From Lunularia cruciata (lineage: Eukaryota > Streptophyta > Marchantiopsida > Lunulariales > Lunulariaceae), in contig OX419761.1 of assembly GCA_948567375.1 (NCBI GenBank), forward strand, positions 22,136,501-22,200,500: a DNA stretch of 64,000 nt. Reading direction: 5' to 3'. The translations under genes were made by a program, and so were the position numbers. Below, piece after piece: positions 23,200 through 34,628 of this stretch (its first letter is position 1; every line of letters starts with the position of its first letter). A model generated the notes under the pieces. It had not been told where the DNA came from, ran no database searches, and worked only from the letters and a program-made list of their open reading frames with translations.

Positions 23200-25700
23200 G
23201 ATACAAAGGCAATGGGATGCAATCCATTCAAAAACTCCTATTGCAACATAGATTTGATTCCAAAGTTAGAAGCATTAAAATTAACCACACAAGGTAGTTG
23301 AGGATTATATGCTTTTGAAGACACCACAGTTTGTTAAGTTTCTTGATTGCTTCTTCTTGCTTGGTGGTCCACTCAAAGCTTTTTGTCTTTTCCAAGAGAT
23401 CAATCAATAATATAGCCACATGAGCATATTAATGGATGAAACATTGGTAAAAACTAACTAATCCATTAAATCCCTAAAATTATGTGACATCCTTAGGAGT
23501 ATGCAATCAATAATAGTCAATGATTTTCCCTTCTTTTATCTTGATCTCCTTCATTGAAACCTTATGACCCAAGAAGGTAACTTCCTTCTGCCAAAAGGCA
23601 CACTTGGACTTCTTGTGGTCATCTTAAGACTTCCTGTACATGGTTCATGTGTTTTATTTTCCTTTTACAATAACTTAAAATATCATCCAAGAACACTACT
23701 ACATATCAATCTGATAGTCTCTTCAACACTTGATGCACTTGATCCATGAAAATTTGCAAAGCATTAATGAGCAAAAAAAGTAAAATGCTCAATTCAACAT
23801 GACTCTACCTTGTACAAAAGCTAATCTTTTACTTGCTTCTCTATCTATTAGAATCTACCAATACCAACTTTGAAGACCAACTCTGAGAGGCACTATGCTC
23901 CACTTAATTGATCCAAGAAGTTACCAATTTGAGGCAAGAAATATGCATTTGTCATGGTTTTCTTATTAAGGCTACAAAAATCAATATATAATCAAAGCAC
24001 TCCATCCTTCTTTGGTACAAATAATATTGTTGCTTCCTAAGGAGATCTACTATGTTGCATGAAATCCTTCTCTAATAACTCAATCAGTGTTGATCAAAGT
24101 TCTTCTAGATCCTTTTGTGAGAGCCAATAGATAGGTCTAATCATTGAAGTGCTACTTAGCAAAAGCTTTATCTTGAAGTTTATATCTCAATTAGATGGTA
24201 ACTCTTTTGAAAGATTATCCAAAAAATTATCTACAAACTTTTGAACTATTTGATCAACCATTTTTTGAGGTTTCTTATTCTCATCAGATTCTCTTTGCAA
24301 AATATGCTTTATCCACATAGTAAAATAAGAATACCTTCCTCAAAGCTTATCTTCTTGTGGTTATATTGACAAACTTCTCATCTTGGGACTAACTACTTGT
24401 AGGTGTCTTCCTCAAAGATACCAAAAAACCTAATTAATAAACCTAACCTTGTACTTGAATTTTTTTATCAAGGCTAATCAAATTGAACCCTATGTCGTTC
24501 AAGCCAAAGCAAACCTAGAATGATATCATAGTGTATTAGAGCTATTATGATTCTCATACATCCTAAATAATCTATCTCAATATTGAATGAAACATGATGT
24601 GAGGTACAAAATCCAAAACCTTTGTTACCATCTATCATCATTAATTTTCTATTTAATAATAATTTAATAGGAATGTATAATTAAATTTATAATTTTATGG
24701 ATACCCAAAATCAACAAGAGTATTTCAATCATAATATGATATCATACCTTGCAAGTGAATTAAACTTGCATAGGTTAAGCGTTCAATCCCATTGGAACAA
24801 ATTAGGTTTCTAGTAATTGTAAGTGGCTTGATATCTCTTATTGGGACTCTTTGTTTCCTTGTGCTTCAAGAAATCCATGTGAGAAATGGTTGAGGTTGTT
24901 TATTTATAGTTGGACATTTGGTAATACAATATCTAATTTGGTGACAATAGAAGCAACTACAATTTTTTTGTAATTGCTCCCTATCTACAATGTTATGTAT
25001 TCTTCATTAGATGGCATCAATCTCCATTTGTGCACTCTCCTCCACCCATGTGTGGTGGGTTTGTAAGTTTTTATGCAGATCTAGGTCAAGCTGAATTTTG
25101 GACAACCAAGGGGTTAAAATGCTCAACCATTTACATGGCTTCTTCCAAATATTTGGGCTTGTATATGGCAACTTCCAATTTGGTGTATCATTTCAAGCCT
25201 CTCATAAATTGATCTAGAGCTTTGCCTTTCAATATCTCTAGAATTTGTATTATTGTGGTCTGGAATTGAGTGATGTAGCTCATTACAAAACCAATCTACT
25301 TCAATCTTGCTAATTTATCTTATATTTGCTTGTGCAACATTCACTTTTTGGAATCTCCCAATTGTTGTATTTGTAATTCTTCCCATATCAAGATTGGAGA
25401 AAACAAATTCATTTAGTTTGCTCTACCTAGAATTACTGCCATAGTTTTACCACTCTATCTAATTGGGTTTAAGCCAAGAAGATCCATCTTTGTTTATCTA
25501 GAATATTTGTAGCTTCAAAATCACATTTGCAATCAAACACAAAATTCTCAATTGCATCCAATAGATTCTTACCTTCAAATAATTTTGGCTTGAGAAATCA
25601 AACTTGATCTTCTCCTTGTCTAAATTTTTTTCTTTCCTCTTGCTCTTATCATTAATTATCAAAATCTCTTTCTCTCCATAATTGAATTAGATGTTCAATC
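23200..25700 (-). pseudogene. Gypsy gag-pol remnant (gag, RT, RNase H regions)
   Basis: Only patches are readable. A gag-like N-terminal part lies at 25.3-25.7 kb. RT downstream text 'FLGHKVS' and a 'LVSFYQCFIH' segment (like 'LxGYYRxFI') lie at 23.4-23.56 kb, then 'LLEKTKSFEWTTKQEEA' at the RT/RNase H junction. The catalytic RT motif itself is too eroded for me to point to. Confidence 0.6.
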
Positions 25701-25730
25701 TATTGTTGCATAACAGTGATAACTTTGAGT

Positions 25731-26028
25731 ATTTCCAAGGAAAATTCCTTCTAGAAGCTGATTTTCTTGGAGTGCAAGCTAAGCTAGCCATCTACTTGGC
25801 TTAAAAAATTAAGCTAGTAATTTACTTAGTCTAAAAGTTACTCCATCCTTTGGAAATTCTTAGAATATTCTCACTAAGAAACTTCATAGATATTTTTTGA
25901 ACATTCCACCAAGATGCTTCTAGACTATTCTTAAAATTCCTAGATGTATTTAAGTTCTATCTCCGTATTGTTATATCTAACTTATTCTTCTAACTCATTA
26001 GCTTCTACTAACTCAATCTTATTACAAA
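25731..26028 (-). repeat. Gypsy LTR (right copy)
   Basis: Partner of the repeat at 19786-20067, about 75-80% alike by eye. For a minus-strand element this is the 5' LTR. The gag-like sequence starts almost directly inside it, so the leader is short or eroded. No clear primer binding site was found. Confidence 0.65.
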
Positions 26029-26179
26029 ACTCTTGTGAATACTATTATTCTTTTATAAGAGAGAAAATTTTGTACTCCAAATTCTCTCTTATGATTAAAG
26101 ATGTATCTAAGTTGTTTATATTTTGACTTTGATATTTATTTCTCTTTAATTTGGTAGTAATAACAATGAAAAATATAAT

Positions 26180-26480
26180 AAATAACCCAAATATTCAAGT
26201 GATAAAACAAAGAAATATTTTAGCTTCTTATTCAATAATAAATAAAAGATATGGTAATTAGAGAAGAGAAAAATCATTTCTATTTTCCCAAGCCCACACC
26301 ATTCAACAAGAAACCAATTCTAAGCAAAATAGATAAGTTCTTATTCAATTATGAGCAAAATTATTGTGAATTACAGAAGAGGTAAGTTTTGTCTAATTTC
26401 ACATGCCTAAACCATTCAACAAGAAACCAATTACAAGTAAAATAGAGAAGTTCTTGTTCAATTATGAGCAATATTTTTAT
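26180..26480. repeat. 113 bp tandem repeat, two clear units and one partial
   Basis: 'ACCATTCAACAAGAAACCAA' occurs at about 26298 and 26411, followed both times by 'AAATAGA.AAGTTCTT.TTCA'. A weaker copy lies upstream around 26200. It is noncoding and AT-rich. Confidence 0.75.
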
Positions 26481-28080
26481 ATCACCAAGATAAACATGAG
26501 TATCCTTCTTTTTGTTGTAAGTGAGCTAAAAGTACTGTAAATATCTTGATAGAGGTATTAAGTAGAGCAAGAGTAATGCAAATTTTTTGTTATGATTTGT
26601 TCTTTGTAGGAATCCAAGTGAACCACGCATTTATATTTAAAATAATTAATTTATTAAGATTAGAAAAATATTATAAACATATAAAGTTAATTTATTTTTT
26701 TGGTAAAGAACTATATTTTTTAATTTTGGGATAATTTTATGCAAATTTGAATGGTTCATGAAGGCAAAGCATCAAAGAAGGAGTTAATCATGTAGTGATT
26801 AAGCAACTAGAAGAAACCATGTAGAGAAAATTGACACTCTTGTCTCTTAACACATGTGGATGTACAATATTTATAGGTTACAAATCAATCCTATACAAGA
26901 GAATAAAGCAATTCCTAGGGAAATTAATACTTTATAACATTGCTCATCAATACTAATAAGAAATGACTACCTCAAAGAAGGAGATGCTTCTCTTGCCAAT
27001 AACTCTGTCATCGTATTGCAAATTATTAAAATGTATAAGATAATTATAAAATTTGAATATATGTATATATATAATTTGGTTGATAAGGAAATACTTATGT
27101 ATTACAATACTCATTTGAGCAGCTTAATATAAGCATTATTAGTCCTAATGGGATTGAGTGCTCAATATGCACATATTTCTTTTACTTCAATGTAAGATCT
27201 AAAATAAAAATTTCAAGATTTTGATTGATTATGATATTTTACATATTTTCATGTTAATGCAATTTGAAAATAAGATTAGTACTCTTTTGTAGAGAATCCT
27301 TATTCTTATGCAGAGAAGTTTCATGTTGATTGTTGATAGAAGTAAAAGACTTCACTTTTGGAATCTAAATTCAAACTATCAAGATTAGATTGTATATGGA
27401 GTCAATGGAATTTATATTTTGTGCATACTTAATGTTGTTCCAGAATTAACTTGCCTTAAACATCATTGTATTCAAGTTGATTTTGGCAAGTTATCAAATT
27501 CAATTGACAATAAAAGGTAAAATCATACATTTAAGATATTTGATATCTTTAATAAAGATATCCTTTTTTTATAAAACTTGACATACAAGGTGAATACATT
27601 ACTTTAGATACTATTGAGCAAATTACAAAAGAGATACTATTATTTGCAATTTGATTAAACCAAAAATAGGTATTGATCACACCAAGATGAAAGTATCAAA
27701 ATCAAATATGGTAGATAGTACTCTATATAATTTTCAAGTATGTTTCCACATGACTTACCTAAGAGTTGAGATATTTCATTTATAATAGTTTCCTCTCTAA
27801 TAGTGCAGTTTTTAGTAGACCTATTCATTTTCATAATTAGAAGAACTTTGAAAGATCTTGATGGAGCTCATACAAAAGGATTTTAGTTAGTGCAAAACTC
27901 ACCTTGGAGAGCAATTTTATCTTTTATTGAAAAATAATAAAAATGATCATCATTGATTTTATATTGACTATTATGAATTAAATATAATATAATAATGATT
28001 CCATATTTGTGATTCTATTCCTTACCTTAGAAATAGATAACTTGTTAAATGAATGAAATAGATTCAATATTTTACCATGT
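26481..28080. other. AT-rich stretch without recognisable gene
   Basis: All ORFs are short and low in complexity. No domain or RNA gene is visible. It separates the two gypsy remnants. Confidence 0.5.
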
Positions 28081-28086
28081 TTTTTT

Positions 28087-30000
28087 ATGGAAGGTATTAG
28101 CATGCATATATATATATATATAGTGTCTAAGATAGCTCTTTGTACAAGGTGTGGATACTTTAAATGGACAGTCCTTCCATTTGGCCTCATTAGTGGCCAT
28201 TTAGTGTTCATAGCTTGGAAACATCAAGTATTTGATGAATCCAAGAAAAATAAAAAATCATTTAGATAGCATATTTATATGATATATTCATTCATAACAA
28301 TAAAGAAGGAGAATTTTGTGCTCATTACATAAAAGTATTACAATGCTTTCCAAAGTGGAAGCTATTTTGTAAGAAATCACAATATGAATTAAAAAGTGTA
28401 GGTTACTTTCTTGAGTGAACAAATTTTAAAGTAAAGAAATCAAGATGGAAGAAGAAAAGTTCAAGTACATCATGGCTTTTCCATTTTCTATCTAGAGTTC
28501 ATATATTTTCATGCTCTCCTTACAAGTTTCTTTAGGCAAGGATATTAAATTCAAATTCCAACCAGGTGACAAGGAGAAGATTTATTTTCAGAAACTCACA
28601 AGGCTTGGTATTGGTAACTTTTTTGAATCATATGAGCACAAGTTATCTTGTGGAGTTGATTTTGATGCTTCTAACTTTGATATGGATGTTAGATGCTAAA
28701 GTTGTTTCAAACATTAGTGTGATCAAACTAGAGGAGGTCTATATGTCAAAACACCAACAAGTACTTGACTCATCTTGGAACCCTTGCAAGTTTTGTTGCA
28801 AGGACTTCACGATGGACCTTTTCCTAACTTGTTTCAACCATAATTTTGTTAAGAATCATGAGTATACTCACTTTCCTTAAAAAATAGATTGCTACACAAG
28901 GGAAACATATATTTTATATGATCCTAATGTTTGTTTTGCTTAATTAGGAAGCATATAATCTCACCAAGTTTGTTCAATACTTCACCAAGAGATAAAAAGA
29001 AGCTAAAATGAAATTGAAGTTGCAAATGAGGATGTTAACAACCTCTTTTTGCATGAGATATGAGCATATTGAGTATATAGTGATATCATTTGGTCTCATT
29101 AATGCACATGTTACATTCATTGGATTGATTACTCATGTTTTACACTACTCAGACAAGTCTATCAATGTGTTCCTAAATAATGTTGTGGTCTATATGCAAA
29201 TCTTAGAGAATCATAAAATGCATTGTAGACAAGTTTTTCAAGTTCAAGTACATAATGAGCTATATGCAAAGGGTTCAAATTATGAGTTATGTAGAATTGA
29301 GGTTTATAACTTAGGTCACAAAGCTCATGTAAAAGTTATTCAAGTTATGAATGATAACTTGATACAAATTGAAGTGATCCAAAAGTGGACTTGGCTTGAA
29401 GATCAAATTCAATTGAAGCATTTGTTAAGCCTCATTGGATTTCATTATAGGTTTGTTCAACTCTTTGCTAGGCTTGCACAAGCCCAAACATCACTCTTAG
29501 GCAAATCTCAAGAACTTGCCTTCCAAGCTTTTAAGGATGCATTAATAAATGCACCTACATTCAAATGGTATGACCCAAGTAAGCTAGTCAAGCCAGTCAT
29601 ATATACATCTAGATCAGCAATTGGTAGGAATAAGAATGTGAATGGGAGGATAGATGGCACCCAATTGCTTTATTACATTGAATTTACTATAGACAAAGCA
29701 AAATTACCATACAATAGAAGAGGATTTGGTCATTATATAAGAGATTGTATTTATTTACCTCAATAGAGAAAATACATAACAATGTTATTAAGCTTTCTAT
29801 AGTTGATAGCTTGTAAACCTCAAGAAGTTAAATATACGTTACATAAGATCGGCAAAAGCAATTTACCAATGTCCATAAGCATGATATGGAGTTCAAGGTA
29901 GGACATCAAGTATAGTTATCCATTACCAATTTCCCCTTATAACATAAGTTGTCATAATGGCTATCACTTGGATTTACCATCTCATTCAAAATGACATCTT
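28087..30000 (+). mobile_element. Second Ty3/gypsy remnant (reverse transcriptase to integrase end)
   Basis: A short RT piece at 28130-28230 reads 'TRCGYFKWTVLPFGLISGH', matching 'TRYG.FE...MPFGLTNAP'. A non-gypsy stretch (28.45-28.88 kb) intervenes, then a second, longer RT copy (29008-29766). At about 29850-29950 a frame reads 'KQFTNVHKHDMEFKVGHQV', the usual integrase C-terminal 'QK..AD..RRD.EF.VGD.V'. The duplicate RT text means at least two element fragments are mixed here. No LTRs were identified. Confidence 0.65.
29008..29766 (+). pseudogene. Gypsy reverse transcriptase/RNase H fragment, 252 open codons, catalytic DD lost
   Basis: The frame is open for 252 codons and follows a gypsy RT. 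'RYEHIEYIVISFGLINAH' corresponds to 'RYGHYEY.VMPFGLTNAP', then comes 'FLNNVVVY' in place of the catalytic '(Y/F)LDDI(L/V)VY', so both Asp are Asn. Then 'HRQVFQ..'-type text, 'NLGHKAH', 'LLSLIGFHYRFVQLFARLA' and 'AFQAFKDALINAPTF' lead into RNase H. With DD changed to NN it cannot be an active polymerase. The open frame is probably chance survival in an AT-rich remnant. Confidence 0.75.
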
Positions 30001-30850
30001 GGGTTCTATGTATCTCTCTCTTGAAGTATGAGCTCTGGTTCATTATAATTTGCAAATCAGAATCAACGACCACCTTGCCTCATTGAAGGAAGACTAATAT
30101 GAGTCTTAAGCAAATGAATCCTTAAAGATATCCAATTGGTTATCACCAAAAAATGAGAACTTGGTCAATTAGAAAAGATATCTATTGTATAAAGCAACAT
30201 AACAACCTTCAATTCATGTAGCTAATGGACCAATGATAATTATAGAGTTTGAAAAATTACACAACAAGGATTTTAACCATCTTTGGCTAATCAAAATTAA
30301 TATTAGAGGTCTCATCTAGTCAATTATATTGGCTAGTAGAGTAGTGAAAATTTGGTGAAAGTTGGTGAACATTTGTATTGAAGTTGAGCATAGATTTCTA
30401 GTGGAGTTCAATCATAACTTCTAACTAAAGTGAACAGAGTTAGTCAAGACTTGGATTAAAGTCTGACCAATATATTAGGTGTTTTTGTTTTATATGCCAT
30501 ATCATCAAAACTCTACTAATATAATAAGAATATAGCAAGTATAAAAACATACTAAGAAAAGAGAGTGAAATTTTACCTTTTGAGTTCATTTGGGAGAAGT
30601 CTTTTGTGTGCCGAAGTGACATAAGTATAGGAATTGATCCAAGAATATAAGGTGGATTATAAGGTTAACTCTATCAACCTAAGACTTAATGAGAATCATA
30701 AGGTTTATACCTAGATTTGGATCTCATCTTTAGACCTAATGTTAACCTATGGTACCATTTTGATTGACATGTGATCCAAAGGCTAAGAACTATGAGACAT
30801 AGCAATATAAAGGCTAGACCCAAGTGGACTTGAAGCCATTTGATAAGTGA

Positions 30851-30955
30851 AGTATTGTATAAGGATTTTGAATTGTAAGAAAGTTTTTTCTCAATCATAT
30901 TCTATATCATAAGTATTGTATAAGGATTTTGAATTGTAAGAAAAGTTTTTCTAAA
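30851..30955. repeat. 61 bp tandem duplication
   Basis: The sequence AAGTATTGTATAAGGATTTT and about ten following bases recurs after 61 bp almost without change, pointing to a recent local duplication. Confidence 0.8.
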
Positions 30956-31281
30956 TCTTGATTGGCTTGCTCATTTCTTGTGTAAGTTATTGAGCTCAAT
31001 CCAATTATACACATAAGAACTATCGAGCTTGAAGTGAAACTAGCTCGAAAATCTATAGAGCTTGTATGACTTTGGTGCTAGATTTCCTAATAATTGAGGT
31101 GTTCCAAAAATATAATTGTTGGGATGTTTATGGGTAATGCAAGGATTACCATAAAAATTTTCTACAATGCCCATAAAAACAAGGGCTAAGAAAATAAAAA
31201 ATCCATAAATAGTTTTATGAGCCCATACCTATTTCTATTTTCCTTGTAAATACATGAGAGAATACAAATTTACGAGCCAAA

Positions 31282-31320
31282 ATCAGTCAAACTAATGTAA
31301 TTAAGATTAGTTTGACTGAT
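31282..31320. repeat. Perfect 15 bp inverted repeat
   Basis: Arms ATCAGTCAAACTAAT (31282-31296) and ATTAGTTTGACTGAT (31306-31320) are exact reverse complements with a 9 nt spacer. No adjoining gene explains it. Confidence 0.85.
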
Positions 31321-32008
31321 AAGAGTGTGTACCCCATGGCAAGAAATGAAAGCTTCTCATGAAATTCAATTTAAATCTACTTGCACTTTTGACCATCCAC
31401 CATCCACCATTTTCAGAATTAACATATCATCCTTGTTAATTGTGCAATTCATAGTGTGATTTTAGTTGGTTATCAAGAGTTACTATGGTTCACAAAGAGA
31501 GATTAGTCAATGATGAAACTAAGAGAGAGGTTGGTTGATAAGGGAAATTGGAAATTGGAAAATCTTCTCAAAGCAAGGTAAAGCTATTGAACTCTATAGA
31601 GGTTTTTGAGTGCCAAGAGGACCAAGACTACAAAGTAATTTTTTATGATGGAATTTTGGGAGAGTGGAGAGAGAAAGAATTATGGCGGCTTTGCTTTGTA
31701 AAGATTTGAAAATTAGAGTATTTGAGTTTCATTGATCGATGATGTAGTGCACACAAAAATTGATACCAACTCTTGAATTTAGAGGTCTTTTTATGACTCC
31801 TTATTGTCACTATCCTCCAATTGTAGATTCTACTGCCATTGTCTTGCTACTCCACACCCAAGAAATTTTTCACGATCTCTTAAATATTTCATGACCATCA
31901 TGGCTTTTCTACGTCAAGTGTAAACCAAAAGTGCAATATTAATATTGTAGTTTAGTGATTAGTAGTAAGGCTTTAGATTTTCCTTAAATGTAATGCTAGC
32001 ACTTATTA

Positions 32009-32012
<4 letters not shown>

Positions 32013-32069
<57 letters not shown>
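32013..32069. repeat. (TA)28 microsatellite
   Basis: An uninterrupted TA run of 57 bp, second of its kind in the window. Confidence 0.95.
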
Positions 32070-32072
<3 letters not shown>

Positions 32073-34600
32073 TTTTAATTTTAATTTTAATTTTTATTAT
32101 AGAATGAGTTCCATACAAGTTTATTTTTAAAGAGTTTTAAGAATAATACCAAACCACTCATAGTCAAAAATATGAGCAATCCACTATGTCTTTATGACCT
32201 CTCTAGATTAATTTTTAAAATCTCCTCTCTTTCCCAAAAATGGGAAGTGTATCTTCTCTATGAAATCCATTCTCTGAATCTCCCTACAAAATAGTAAAAT
32301 TTAAGTTATGAAAATTTTCTCTCCTCTTCTTCTCCCTCTTGACAATCACAATCACTCATGTTCAATACTTTCTAATCCTACTTTCCTTTGAAAATATCTG
32401 AAGTTTCTCTCTCTTCCTCTTCTATCTTCTTTTCAAAATTTTTTGAATCTCCTTTTTTGCAAAAATGGAAAAATTGAAATCTTTGAATTTCCTTCCCATT
32501 CTCTCCTCTCTCTCAAAATCACTGCTCCTCCAATTTTTTTGAATCACTTGCGACTGGACTCCTTATTATCAAAAGTTAGTGAGGGATTTTCTATAGAAAT
32601 TCTAAAGGACTTTTAGATGGGAGAGTGAAGGAGAGGAATCTCTTCAAAGGTGACCCTTCACCCTTTGTACAACAACACCCCTCTACAACAATCACCTTTC
32701 TATGCAGCTACAACACACTCTTTATAACTCCATAAAAAAATATAAATATATTAATACATACACTATCCTTAAACTTAATTGCAATATATGCATTTCCTAT
32801 GAACTAAACGTCCAAAATTCAAACCCATTTGCACAATTGAAAATGGTAATATGAATACTTTCAACTACTTATAAATATTGCTCTTTTATCATTTCAAATA
32901 TGTAAAATTCTTGGTTCCCATACTTCTTAGATGCACTATCACAATACATCATGTCAAAAATTACTAGTGGCAGCCCAATGACATCCAAATGAAACTTAAG
33001 ATATACTATCACAATATAAAATGTCACAAATTCACTAGCGGCACCCAAATGACACCAAAATGAAATTGAATGACACATAGTGCACAAAACATAAAAATAC
33101 AGATACATCATCCTAATATGTCCTTGTCAATTGATATAACATGAACATGAGACCTGCATAGCAACACAAAATAACAATGAGCTAACACTATGACTTGTAA
33201 ACTCTAATTCTCAACTTCTTGAGAGGTGGAAATAGCCTTCTTAAATCTCATTCTAGGTTCACAAATAGAGATCACATTGAGACCCGTGACCTCACTATTT
33301 TTTCTTCTTGGCCAATGTGCACAGAGCCCTCTCTTTGCCCCTGAGCTTTAATATGAATTTTTTTTATGATTTTCTTATATTCTTTCGTTGATCCAATCTT
33401 TTCAAATGCAAAGAACTCTTTATATCTCTTTGTGCTTTATCAACATTTCCACTTTTGTATCAACTAAAATCTAGGAGTTTCATGAGTTTCATGACTCTCT
33501 TGTAGTTTCCCAAATAACACTGGAGTTCTCTCTTCCACTTCTCAATAGTTTCAAAAACTAAGTTCTAAGTTTTAAGTTTCTCTATGACTCTCAACATTTG
33601 TAAATATCTCATCTCTTTTGATTTCTCAAGACCCACCTCTTGAATCAAATTCTTTGCTCATGCTTATCTAAACAATCTCCTTTTCATATTGGCTACATGG
33701 GCCTTAATTTCAAATGGTTGATTGATACTAATGTGTGGGAATTACTATTTATGAGATCAACCCGCAACCCATAAAAGCTATGGGGCTATAGTGCTTTACT
33801 ATTGAGTTCTTACAATAGCAATCTATATGACCTTCTAGTTGTTTCCATCAATGCACAACCCTTGGATGAGAGAGAGTGTAGTCTATAGTGGTCATTGAGC
33901 CCATTTAGAATTCCACATGATGTATATAAACTACAACTTGAGGATGCAATTACATGTTGACTTTGGCTCACACTTTAACTCTAGCTCCAATTACACATAA
34001 TGACTAGCTCTCCACATGTATATACATTTTTACCATGATAACTACTGTACATGATAACATACCATATGTATACACATTTTCCCCTTACTTCACTATCACA
34101 CTTGGTGCTCATTCTCATGTACTTTGAGTGCCACCAAGAGCTTACTACAACCATCAAGCACCAATGTGCACCTTGAAGTAAAGCTCTGTGTACTATCATG
34201 TGCCAACATGTACCTCTTTGGGGTTTGGTTGGTGGTCATTGGTGCCTTTGATTTGCACTGTTAGGCAATCTACCACCAATGAGCACCACTAGTTATGCTT
34301 GGGTGGCTCCAAGCTACACCTTGTAATTTTAGAGACCTAATTTTAGAAATTGTGAAAGATTTTTTTTATTCAAATATTGATAAAAAATCAAGCACTTATA
34401 AACAATCAATAAAGTACATTACACCATTACACCATAGATGACCAAGAAAGGGGACTCAAAATTTATTTATGAACATTGAACATTACATGCAAGTGCCTTC
34501 ACTTGTATTACTTTTGCTATCATTTACACTAGAGCAATATAAGTTAGGTATATGGTATTATTGCTCGTGACTAAATTTGTAACACTAGGCTAGTTTTCCT
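32070..34600. other. Intergenic, AT- and CT-rich, no gene recognised
   Basis: At 32.2-32.7 kb the plus strand is pyrimidine-rich (CTCTCTTCC-type runs). At 32935-33070 a 70 bp unit containing ACTATCACAATA and ACTAG.GGCA.CCCAA is duplicated. No conserved protein segment was seen on either strand. Confidence 0.5.
32930..33070. repeat. 70 bp tandem duplication
   Basis: ACTATCACAATA occurs at 32935 and 33005. The bases after it (ATGTCA.AAATT.ACTAG and ATGACA.C) match with a few changes. Confidence 0.7.
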
Positions 34601-34628
34601 TATCAGCTTGAGCAAGAACTTAAAAAAT

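Larger units (their letters stand above)
19786..26028 (-). mobile_element. Ty3/gypsy LTR retrotransposon remnant with nested insertion
   Basis: Read on the minus strand from 25.7 kb down, degenerate translation shows a gag-like part (25.0-25.7 kb). Next come RT-flanking text 'FLGHKVS' (about 23.56 kb) and 'LIDLLEKTKSFEWTTKQEEA' (23.2-23.42 kb), then an integrase zinc-finger tail 'WWPHMTQGIHKSLESCESYQ' (about 22.6 kb). An integrase core segment like 'ISDR..LFK.LG..AYHPQTDGQ' follows (22.2-22.4 kb). After a 1.55 kb interruption there is the integrase C-terminal part 'WIRPFDI..AYKLAL..IHPIF' (20.24-20.6 kb). Similar sequences of about 290 bp at both ends behave as LTRs. Many stops and frameshifts make it inactive. 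Confidence 0.75.
30001..31981. other. AT-rich stretch without recognisable gene
   Basis: Short ORFs only. A 30 bp exact repeat (GTATTGTATAAGGATTTTGA and the following bases) occurs at about 30852 and 30913, a 61 bp period. The hairpin at 31282-31320 is listed separately. Confidence 0.5.
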
